Shown one piece after another: positions 40,255-46,925 of a stretch of 64,000 nucleotides of DNA. The notes under the pieces were generated by a model. The model searched no databases, had not been told where the DNA came from, and was given only the letters and a program-made list of their open reading frames with translations. Source of the DNA: DATBGO01 sp036558005 (GTDB lineage: Bacteria; Actinomycetota; Actinomycetes; Streptosporangiales; Streptosporangiaceae). Each line of letters opens with the position of its first letter. The stretch's first letter is position 1. The position numbers and the translations under genes were made by a program. The DNA lies in contig DATBGO010000242.1 in NCBI GenBank assembly GCA_036558005.1, forward strand, positions 1 through 64,000, written 5' to 3'.

Positions 40255-41429
40255 GCCAGACAGCGCAGCCTGATGCCCCGGCCGTGAACGGCCAGCGGCG
40301 CGCCGCCCCCGACCTGCTGTACACCGAGCAGGAGAACGAGCTGCGGTCCGCGGTCCGCTCGCTGCTCGCCGACCGGTGCGCCTGGCCGGACGTGCTGGCC
40401 AGGACCGAGACCGCCGACTCCTACGACACGGGCCTGTGGCAGTCGCTCGCGGCCGACCTCGGCTGCGCCGGGCTGCTCATCCCCGACGAGCACGGCGGCG
40501 CGGGGGCGTCCTACCGGGAGGCGGCCGTCGTCGCCGAGGAGCTGGGCCGGGCGGTGGCCCCGGTGCCGTACCTGGGCAGCGCGGTGGTGGCCACGACCGC
40601 GGCGCTGGCGGCCGGCCATGCCAGCCTGCTCGCCGCGCTGGCCAGCGGCGGCACCACCGCGGCGCTGGCGGTGCCGTTCTCGGCGGTGCCCGGCGGCGTA
40701 CCGGCGATGCGGATCGGCCCGCCCGGCGACGGCGGCGGGTACCAGATCAGCGGGACCGTCACCAGCGTGGCCGACGCGCTGCCCGCCAGCGTGCTGCTGG
40801 TGCCCGCCGACGGCGTGCCGTTCGGGCTGTACCAGGTCCAGGCCGACGGCGGCGGGGTGACCAGGACCGCGGTGACCTCGCTGGACGCGACCAGGCAGCT
40901 GGCCGACATCACGCTGGACGGCGCGCCGGCCACGCTCGTCGCCGCCGGCGAGGCCGCCCGCGCGGCCGTGGACGCGGCGCTGACCGCGGGCGCGGCGATC
41001 CTGGCCGCCGAGCAGCTCGGCGCGGCGCAGCAGTGCCTGGACATGACCGTCGGCTACGTCAAGCAGCGGCGCCAGTTCGCCCGCCCGGTCGGGTCGTTCC
41101 AGGCGATCAAGCACCGCCTCGCTGACCTGTGGGTCGCGCTAACGCAAGCCCGGGCCGCCTCCCGTTACGCGGCGGCGTGCCTGGCCACCGGGGATCCGGA
41201 CACCCCCGTCGCGGTCGCGCTGGCCAAGGCGGCCTGCTCGGACGCGGCGGTGCTGGCCGGCCAGGAGTGCGTCCAGCTGCACGGCGGGATCGGGTTCACC
41301 TGGGAGCACCCCGCGCACCTGTACCTGAAGCGGGCCAAGAGCTCCTCGATCGGCTTCGGCACCGCGGACTGGCACCGCGCCACCCTGGCCGCCCTGGCCG
41401 ACCTGCCCGCGCCTGGCGGCGCGCGGTGA
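40251..41429 (+). CDS. acyl-CoA dehydrogenase, partner subunit
   Basis: 392 residues from GTG 40251 (GTGA overlap with the preceding gene). N-domain LLIPDEHGGAGASYREAAVVAEELGRAVAPVPYL and C-domain AEQLGAAQQCLDMTVGYVKQRRQFARPVGSFQAIKH, with QLHGGIGFTWEHPAHLYLKRAKSS at the end. The FAD-contact TEPxxGSD motif is absent from the middle domain, as in partner subunits of heteromeric FadE enzymes. It likely completes the active complex with the 39058 product. Confidence 0.93.
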   Translation: MSQTAQPDAPAVNGQRRAAPDLLYTEQENELRSAVRSLLADRCAWPDVLARTETADSYDTGLWQSLAADLGCAGLLIPDEHGGAGASYREAAVVAEELGRAVAPVPYLGSAVVATTAALAAGHASLLAALASGGTTAALAVPFSAVPGGVPAMRIGPPGDGGGYQISGTVTSVADALPASVLLVPADGVPFGLYQVQADGGGVTRTAVTSLDATRQLADITLDGAPATLVAAGEAARAAVDAALTAGAAILAAEQLGAAQQCLDMTVGYVKQRRQFARPVGSFQAIKHRLADLWVALTQARAASRYAAACLATGDPDTPVAVALAKAACSDAAVLAGQECVQLHGGIGFTWEHPAHLYLKRAKSSSIGFGTADWHRATLAALADLPAPGGAR

Positions 41430-42217
41430 AGTCGGTGCGGGACGCCGGCGTCGTGGTGACCGGCGCCGGCAGCGGCATCGGCGCGGCCCTGGCCCGCCGG
41501 TTCGCGGCCGAGGGCGCCCGGGTGGTGGTCAACGACATCGACCCGGCCGCGGCCGCCGCGGTAGCGGGCCCGGTCGGCGCGGAGGCGATCGGCGCCGACG
41601 CGGCCAGCGAGGACGGCGTCGCCGAGCTGATCGCGCGGGCCAGGGCGCGGCTGGGGGAGATCGACCTGTACTGCGCGAACGCGGGCATCGCCCGCGGCCG
41701 CGGGATCGAGGCCAGCGAGGCGGACTGGGACGCGTCCTGGCAGGTCAACGTCATGGCGCACGTCCGGGCGGCGCGGCTGCTGCTCGGGCCATGGCTGGAG
41801 CGCGGCAGCGGGCACTTCATCGCCACGGTGTCGGCCGCCGGGCTGCTGTCCATCCCCGGCACCGCGACCTACGCGGTCACCAAGCACGGGGCGCTGGCGT
41901 TCGCGGAGTGGCTGGCGCTCAGCTACGCCCACCGCGGCCTGACGGTGCAGGCGATCTGCCCGCAGGGGGTGCGCACCCCGATGCTGGTCGGCGGCGAGAC
42001 GGCGGCCGAGCGGATGCTGCTGGACAGCGCGGTCGAGCCGGACGACGTCGCGGACGCGACGATCACCGCGATGGCCGAAGGCCGGTTCCTGGTCCTGCCG
42101 CACCCGGAGGTGGCGCAGATGTACGCGGGCCGGGCCGCCGAGCCTGACCGCTGGCTGCGCGGCATGAACAAGCTGCAGCGGAGCCTGGAGCAGGACGGGC
42201 AGGCCGCCGGTCAGTAG
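41426..42217 (+). CDS. SDR-family oxidoreductase
   Basis: 263 residues from GTG 41426 (GTGA overlap). GAGSGIGAAL cofactor loop, VVNDIDP, ANAGIARGR (NNAG variant), and SAAGLLSIPGTATYAVTKHGAL with the Ser-Tyr-Lys residues. The C-terminal region (AICPQGVRTPML) matches the hydroxyacyl/steroid dehydrogenase branch. It is last gene of the operon and ends 7 bp into the convergent diguanylate cyclase gene. Confidence 0.94.
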   Translation: MKSVRDAGVVVTGAGSGIGAALARRFAAEGARVVVNDIDPAAAAAVAGPVGAEAIGADAASEDGVAELIARARARLGEIDLYCANAGIARGRGIEASEADWDASWQVNVMAHVRAARLLLGPWLERGSGHFIATVSAAGLLSIPGTATYAVTKHGALAFAEWLALSYAHRGLTVQAICPQGVRTPMLVGGETAAERMLLDSAVEPDDVADATITAMAEGRFLVLPHPEVAQMYAGRAAEPDRWLRGMNKLQRSLEQDGQAAGQ

Positions 42218-43563
42218 CTGCCCGGCTCGGCCGCGCTCTCCGGAAACAGGTCCTTGGGCGGCGACGGCCGGGCGGCCGGGGCCGCCGCCGGGATGTCGCT
42301 GGACATCCACACCTGGTTCTTGCCGGCGTGCTTGGCGTGGTACAGCGCGACGTCCGCGGCTGCCAGCAGGTCGGTGACCTGGCTCGGCTTCTCGCCGAGC
42401 ATGGTCAGCCCGACCGACACCGTCAGCTTGATCGTCTCGGTGCGGGAGATGTCGCCCACGTCGATGGGCACCTCGGCGACCTGGGCGCGCATCCGCTCGG
42501 CGATCCGGCGCGCGTCCTGGCCGGTGGTCTGCGGCAGCAGCACGGCGAACTCCTCGCCGCCGAACCGCCCGACCAGGTCGTAGTCGCGCAGGAAGATCTT
42601 GATGGTGCTGGCCACCGCGCTGAGGGCCCGGTCGCCGGCCAGGTGGCCGTGCTGGTCGTTGACCTGCTTGAAGTTGTCGATGTCGATCAGGGCCACGGCC
42701 AGCGGGGAATGGGTGCGCTGGGCGCGGATCACCTCGGCGTCGGCTTCCCGCTCCCAGGTACCCGCGTTGATCAGGCCGGTCTTGGCGTCGATCCGGGAGT
42801 CGTTGACCAGCTGCGCGTGCCGGAACGAGCGCTGCAGCAAGGTGACGAACGGGAAGGCGAACGCCACCGTCAGCGGGCTGATCGCGACGCTGATCGTGAC
42901 CAGCACCGAGACGCACAGCTCGGCGGTGTCGTTCTGCAGCGGCTCACGGCTGAGCAGCATGTCGCGGATCTTGGCGGTGGGCTCGGCGCCCTTGACCGCG
43001 ACCAGGACCAGGCTGTTGTTGAGCACCCACTGGAGCGCCCCGCAGGCCGCGACCGCCCCGATCAGGACGGCCGCGTTCTTGTCCAGGTCGCCCGCCGTCG
43101 GGGTGTGCGGCCCGATCACCCAGTGGAAGGCGATGGAGGCGCTGCCGTAGGACAGCCCGATCGCGGCGGCGCTGAAGACCCGCCGGTAGACCGGGTTCCT
43201 GCGGATCCGCCACTGCGTCAGGATCCCCTGGAACAGCGGGGAGAGCAGGGCGCACACCGGCGGCAGCAGCATCGCGACCGGCAGCAGCCAGACCCCGTAG
43301 ACGTCCTTGATCACGCCCGAGTTCTCGCCGGCCCGCCGGGTCATCTCCACGGTGCCCGCGACGCAGGCGAGCAGGGCGCCAAACAGCAGCAGGTCACGGG
43401 CCCGCCACTGGGCGGCCATCCCGGCGGCCAGGATCGCGGCGAAGTACACCGCCGTGACCAGCATGACGTAATGCGCCACCCACCGGCGGGGGAGACCCCA
43501 GATCGCCCACGTCCGGGGAGCTAGCCCACGCCCGTGCACGCCTTTGCGCCGGGCGAAACTCAT
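42211..43563 (-). CDS. membrane diguanylate cyclase (GGDEF)
   Basis: 450 residues. Residues 25-245 contain eight or so membrane helices forming a MASE-like sensor. The catalytic domain (about 265-430) has RFGGEEFAVLLP with the active GGEEF signature and DIDNFKQVNDQHGHLAGD metal/nucleotide residues, so it should make c-di-GMP. No EAL domain. ATG 43563 is preceded by an ideal AGGAGGAATGC. Upstream lies the AT-rich region shared with the micro-ORF unit; the TACAAACTGTA core (43686-43696) is about 125 bp upstream of its start. Confidence 0.96.
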   Translation of the reverse strand: MSFARRKGVHGRGLAPRTWAIWGLPRRWVAHYVMLVTAVYFAAILAAGMAAQWRARDLLLFGALLACVAGTVEMTRRAGENSGVIKDVYGVWLLPVAMLLPPVCALLSPLFQGILTQWRIRRNPVYRRVFSAAAIGLSYGSASIAFHWVIGPHTPTAGDLDKNAAVLIGAVAACGALQWVLNNSLVLVAVKGAEPTAKIRDMLLSREPLQNDTAELCVSVLVTISVAISPLTVAFAFPFVTLLQRSFRHAQLVNDSRIDAKTGLINAGTWEREADAEVIRAQRTHSPLAVALIDIDNFKQVNDQHGHLAGDRALSAVASTIKIFLRDYDLVGRFGGEEFAVLLPQTTGQDARRIAERMRAQVAEVPIDVGDISRTETIKLTVSVGLTMLGEKPSQVTDLLAAADVALYHAKHAGKNQVWMSSDIPAAAPAARPSPPKDLFPESAAEPGSY

Positions 43564-43685
43564 GCATTCCTCCTGGGCGAGTCGGCTGAGTCAGGGCCGC
43601 GGTGACTACGACACGGATGTGTAGCTATTGGGGCGCATTGTCTCAGCTGGAGTCTACTCGCTGTCAAGAGTATGTCACTCGTTGC

Positions 43686-43696
43686 TACAAACTGTA
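43686..43696. promoter_or_regulatory. TACAAACTGTA dyad, same core as the cydAB site
   Basis: TACA-AAC-TGTA is identical to the inner 11 bp of the cydA dyad (7584-7594), but the outer arms do not pair. It lies between the divergent diguanylate cyclase gene and the micro-ORF promoter. Confidence 0.35.
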
Positions 43697-43747
43697 CGTC
43701 TCTCTCTAAATTACCTAATCTGACCTTTGACTTGTATCGGATGATGT

Positions 43748-43776
43748 TTGCAGGTTCGGGTACATCCTTATATAGA
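43748..43776 (+). promoter_or_regulatory. sigma70-type promoter of the micro-ORF unit
   Basis: TTGCAG (43748-43753), a 17-bp spacer and TATAGA (43771-43776), in the most AT-rich stretch of the window. Predicted start near 43784, giving a leader of about 90 nt before the first micro-ORF. TTGACT at 43727 is an alternative -35 without a matching -10. Confidence 0.55.
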
Positions 43777-43833
43777 TGCTACCGACACGTTGCATTCAGA
43801 AAACTGACATCAGCAAATTGCAAGTTGTGCGAT

Positions 43834-43859
43834 GATCTTCAGCACTGATCTTCAGCACT
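43834..43859 (+). repeat. two tandem 13-bp repeats in the micro-ORF leader
   Basis: GATCTTCAGCACT occurs at 43834-43846 and 43847-43859, directly before the first AAGGAGG. It could be a binding site or RNA element. Confidence 0.85.
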
Positions 43860-43875
43860 GACGAAGGAGGCGGCC

Positions 43876-43902
43876 GTGCGGACCACGCACTGGGGCAGCT
43901 GA
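43876..43902 (+). CDS. micro-ORF 1 of 3, peptide (M/V)RTTHWGS
   Basis: GTG start, eight codons, TGA stop. AAGGAGG (43864-43870) is 5 bp before the GTG, an ideal spacing. The encoded octapeptide is MRTTHWGS if GTG is read as Met. The same MRTTHWG core recurs in two further ORFs on this strand at 43958 and 44079, each with its own ribosome site. Function unknown; possibilities are a minimal RiPP precursor, a signalling peptide or a regulatory leader. Too short for normal gene finding. Confidence 0.6.
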   Translation: MRTTHWGS

Positions 43903-43957
43903 CCGGGCTAGCCGACGACGAGACACCGAGCCGACGCCAGCCACGAGGAGGGCAGTC

Positions 43958-43981
43958 ATGCGGACGACGCACTGGGGCTAG
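43958..43981 (+). CDS. micro-ORF 2 of 3, peptide MRTTHWG
   Basis: ATG start, seven codons, TAG stop. GAGGAGGG (43945-43952) precedes it by 5 bp. The peptide is identical to that of micro-ORF 3, but the second-from-first Thr codon is ACG here rather than ACC, and the stop differs. The flanking DNA is unrelated to the flanks of the other two. Confidence 0.6.
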   Translation: MRTTHWG

Positions 43982-44078
43982 CACAACGCGAGCAGCCCCG
44001 GCCGCGCCAGCGCCGGCCTGCGGGCATGGCAGCGCGGACGAGGCAGCAGGAAAGCAAGGACGGGAGGAGGCAGCTCAC

Positions 44079-44102
44079 ATGCGGACCACGCACTGGGGCT
44101 GA
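44079..44102 (+). CDS. micro-ORF 3 of 3, peptide MRTTHWG
   Basis: ATG start, seven codons, TGA stop, with GGGAGGAGG (44062-44070) 8 bp upstream. It is the last of the three and is followed after 13 bp by a strong hairpin, as expected for the end of the transcript. No longer ORF begins in frame with it. Confidence 0.6.
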   Translation: MRTTHWG

Positions 44103-44115
44103 GACGCCACCACGC

Positions 44116-44148
44116 GGTCAGCCCGAGCCGGTCGGGCTAGCGCTGACC
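44116..44148 (+). terminator. hairpin ending the micro-ORF unit
   Basis: AGCCCGA (44120-44126), loop GCCGG, TCGGGCT (44132-44138), extended by GGTC (44116-44119) with GACC (44145-44148) across a 6-nt bulge. An alternative pairing GGTCAGC/GCTGACC also exists. It lies between the convergent micro-ORF unit and MFS gene and may terminate both. No T-tract. Confidence 0.55.
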
Positions 44149-44152
44149 CGGA

Positions 44153-45427
44153 TTAACCAGGCACGTCACCAGCTAGCGGCGCTCGCCGCTGCCGGGTTAT
44201 GCCGCTGACAGCGATCATGACAGCGGTGATGGCGCCGAGTGCGCCCGCCGCGGCGATCACTGTCTCGGGCGTGAACCGCTGCGCCGCGGCACCGGCCAGC
44301 ACCATCGCAGCGCCCTGGCCCAGACTCATCCCCGCTTGCGCCAGGCCGAACGCCTGGCTGCGGTGCGCAGCGGGCGTCTCCATGACGAAGACCGAGCTCG
44401 CGGCCACCTGATAGCAATCGAACAAGCCACAGCAGAACAGGATCAGCAGGGCCAGCGGGAGCCCTGGCTGCAGCGCGAACAAGATCAGAACCGCGCACGA
44501 GGCGATCGCCAGCGGGTGCATCAGCCGCAGCCGTGCGGGCGGCCGGACCAGCCGGCTGAAGGCGATGGCGCCGACCGAGGCGCCCAGCGCGGTGACCGCC
44601 AGGATCAGCCCGATCGCCGTGTTGCCCGAGCCGAGCGAGCGGCCCAGCGGGGCCGCGACCCCTTCAGGAGCGTTGTAGAACGCGGCGAGCCAGCCCAGCA
44701 GCATCGGCGTCCTGAGGGCCGGCCGGGCGAACACCAGCCTGATCCCTTCGAGCAGGTCGGCGAGCTGGGACGGGGCCTTCGCCGCCTGCGGCGCCCGCGG
44801 CGCCGGCCTGGCCTTGACCCAGGTCCGCACGATCAGCGCGGACACGGCGAAGGTGGCGGCGTCGGCCAGCAGCGAGGTGCGGGTGTGGAAGATCTCGACG
44901 ACCGCGCCGCCCGCGGCGAAGCCGAGAACCTGGGCCAGCTGGTAGGTCGTCAGGGTGACCGCGTTGCCGACGACGTACCGGTCGCCGGCCAGGATGTCGG
45001 CGTACACGGCGGCGCGCGCGGACGAGAACGGCGTCGCGATCATGGTCACCACGAACAGCAGGGCCACCAGCGCCGCCAGCGGTATCCCCGGAATGACCAT
45101 CACGGCCACCAGCGCGGCCCTGATCACGTCGCACGTGATCATGACCCGGCGGCGGGGCAGCCGGTCGGCCAGGCCGGCCAGCGCCACGCCGCCGACGAAC
45201 GGCGGGACCACGCTGGCCGCGAAGGTGATCGCCGCCAGCAGCGCCGACCGGGTGCGGTCGTAGACCAGCAGCGTCAGCGCCACCCGGGCGAGCTGGTCAC
45301 CGATCACTGAGAGTACCTGGGCCAGCCACAGCGCGCGGAACTCACCAACTGCGAAAACGCTGCCAAAAGTCGCATGCCGGATTGGTGCGACGTCGCCCAG
45401 GTCGCTCTCAGTATCCTGTTCGTCCAT
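44153..45427 (-). CDS. MFS transporter
   Basis: 424 residues from ATG 45427, about twelve membrane helices. FGSVFAVGEFRALWLAQVLSVIGDQLARVALTLLVYDRTRS and the loop ALAGLADRLPRRRVMITCD place it in the DHA3 exporter group. A GTG at 45436 is in frame, but it lies inside the perfect palindrome at 45433-45446, so ATG 45427 is preferred. It converges on the micro-ORF unit with only a hairpin between them, so an export role for the peptide is possible but unproven. Confidence 0.92.
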   Translation of the reverse strand: MDEQDTESDLGDVAPIRHATFGSVFAVGEFRALWLAQVLSVIGDQLARVALTLLVYDRTRSALLAAITFAASVVPPFVGGVALAGLADRLPRRRVMITCDVIRAALVAVMVIPGIPLAALVALLFVVTMIATPFSSARAAVYADILAGDRYVVGNAVTLTTYQLAQVLGFAAGGAVVEIFHTRTSLLADAATFAVSALIVRTWVKARPAPRAPQAAKAPSQLADLLEGIRLVFARPALRTPMLLGWLAAFYNAPEGVAAPLGRSLGSGNTAIGLILAVTALGASVGAIAFSRLVRPPARLRLMHPLAIASCAVLILFALQPGLPLALLILFCCGLFDCYQVAASSVFVMETPAAHRSQAFGLAQAGMSLGQGAAMVLAGAAAQRFTPETVIAAAGALGAITAVMIAVSGITRQRRAPLAGDVPG

Positions 45428-45432
45428 TAGCG

Positions 45433-45446
45433 TCACGATATCGTGA
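45433..45446. promoter_or_regulatory. perfect 14-bp palindrome at the MFS start
   Basis: TCACGATATCGTGA lies 6-19 bp upstream of the MFS ATG, overlapping the ribosome-site/promoter region. A dimeric repressor bound here would block expression; no regulator gene is adjacent. Confidence 0.65.
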
Positions 45447-45494
45447 GGTACCAGGTTCGGGACGCTAAGTTGCCCACACCACGCCGGCCGGGTG

Positions 45495-46730
45495 TCAGCA
45501 TGCGCCGGCCGGCCGCGGGCCCTCGGTGCTGAGCAGTACTACGGTGCTGGCGGCGGTGACCCGCAGCCGCTCCCTGGCCTGCGCCGCGGCCGGCCCGCCC
45601 AGCGCCCCGGACAGCCCGGCCAGGCTAGCAGCGCCGCACGGTCCGGCGTGGATGCCGAGCCGGGCGAGCCGTGCTGCCGCGCCGAGCGCGCTGGCGTCGG
45701 TGACGCTGACCGCGGCGTCCAGGCCGTCCCTGATGGCCGGCCAGGCCGCGGCGGACACCGTGCCGCAGTTCAGCCCCTCCATCGCGGTCACCGCGGTCGG
45801 CACCGTGACCGGCTCGCCCGCCCGCGTGCTCGCCTGCACGCACGCCGCGCAGGCCGGCTCCACCGCCAGCAGCGCGACCCGGCCCGGCGCCGCCGCCGCC
45901 CGGTAGTGCCTGATCGTCGCGCCGAGCAGCGAGCCGACCCCGGCCGGCACGACCACCAGGTCGGGCCGCCCGTGCCCGGCGGCGGCCAGCTGCTCGTCGA
46001 GCTCCGCCAGCAAGGTCAGGTAGCCCTGCTCGATCCAGCCCGGCACCTGCTGGTAGCCCGGCCACGAGGTGTCCTGGATGAGCACCTGCCGCTCGTCGGC
46101 GGCCGCCAGCGCGGCCACCTCGGCGACCGCCTCGTCATAGCTGGCGCCGGTCACCCGCACCAGCGCGCCCTCCGCCTCGATGGCCGCCACCGCGTGCGGC
46201 CCGACCGCGGCCGGGACCAGGATGAGCGCGGGCAGACCGAGCAGGCTGGCCATCCGGGCCACCGCGCGGCCGTGGTTCCCGTCGGAGGCGGCCAGCAGCC
46301 GCAGGTGTGCCAGCCGCCCGGACTGGCGTTCCAGCGAAGCCAGGGTCGCGGCAGGCGGCGGGTCAGCCCCGATCCGCGCGTACAGCGCACGGAACACCGC
46401 CCAGGACGCGCCGAGGATCTTGAACGCGGGCAGCCCGAGCCGGCCGGACTCGTCCTTGACGAACACCGCCCCGGCGCCGAGCTCGGCCGCCAGCCCGGGC
46501 GCGGACCGCAGCGGCGTCGGCGCGTAGCCGGGGAACGCCTGGTGGAACCGGCGGCAGCCGGGCAGGCTCGCGGCCGTCCACACCGGGACGGCCTGGCGCA
46601 GCCAGAGCGCGGGCGGCGCGGCGCCGGGTGAGAGAGCGGCGGCCTCAGGCAGGCCGGCGGCCGGGGAGGGGGCGGCGGAACGGGCGAGTGCGGCGGGGGA
46701 GCCGGCGCTGCGGCCGGGGGCACGGCTCAT
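45495..46730 (-). CDS. dpaL: diaminopropionate ammonia-lyase
   Basis: 411 residues of fold-type II PLP enzyme. RFHQAFPGYAPTPLRSAPGLAAELGAGAVFVKDESGRLGLPAFKILGASWA is the diagnostic region, with the PLP Lys in PAFKILGAS; SDGNHGRAVARMASLLG and the glycine-rich PAGVGSLLGA phosphate loop follow. The enzyme degrades 2,3-diaminopropionate to pyruvate and ammonia. The Ala/Pro-rich first 45 residues are unusual, and a later start is possible. It is divergent from the GlnR-boxed ammonium transporter, which fits a nitrogen-scavenging role. Confidence 0.9.
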   Translation of the reverse strand: MSRAPGRSAGSPAALARSAAPSPAAGLPEAAALSPGAAPPALWLRQAVPVWTAASLPGCRRFHQAFPGYAPTPLRSAPGLAAELGAGAVFVKDESGRLGLPAFKILGASWAVFRALYARIGADPPPAATLASLERQSGRLAHLRLLAASDGNHGRAVARMASLLGLPALILVPAAVGPHAVAAIEAEGALVRVTGASYDEAVAEVAALAAADERQVLIQDTSWPGYQQVPGWIEQGYLTLLAELDEQLAAAGHGRPDLVVVPAGVGSLLGATIRHYRAAAAPGRVALLAVEPACAACVQASTRAGEPVTVPTAVTAMEGLNCGTVSAAAWPAIRDGLDAAVSVTDASALGAAARLARLGIHAGPCGAASLAGLSGALGGPAAAQARERLRVTAASTVVLLSTEGPRPAGAC

Positions 46731-46836
46731 GCCTGGAGCATGACCAGCGGCGCCGCGCGTGTCCAGCCGGGCAGGTTAGCGCCGGAAACAGGCCGTTTAC
46801 ACCCGCCGGTCCCGGCGGTGATCTGTTGCCGCCGGC

Positions 46837-46863
46837 GTAACACCGGGGAAACGTGCCCGAAAC
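46837..46863 (+). promoter_or_regulatory. GlnR box upstream of amt
   Basis: GTAAC (46837-46841), 6 bp, GAAAC (46848-46852), 6 bp, GAAAC (46859-46863). This is the actinobacterial GlnR pattern gTnAC-n6-GaAAC with a third half site, 63 bp before the amt GTG. It predicts activation under nitrogen limitation. Confidence 0.8.
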
Positions 46864-46925
46864 GCCGGCATGGGACAGATGGGAACAGTTGCGGCACACA
46901 CGACCGGTTACCCCACGGAGGCGGC

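Noticed and set aside
43876..44102. Micro-ORFs as a CRISPR-like repeat array
   Set aside because: Only three copies, unequal spacing (82 and 121 bp), and similarity limited to the ORF and its ribosome site.
44026..44208. 60-codon + strand ORF covering the third micro-ORF in another frame
   Set aside because: Starts without a ribosome site, has shadow composition (Arg/Gln/Pro) and runs into the convergent MFS gene; the AGGAGG spacing fits micro-ORF 3 instead.
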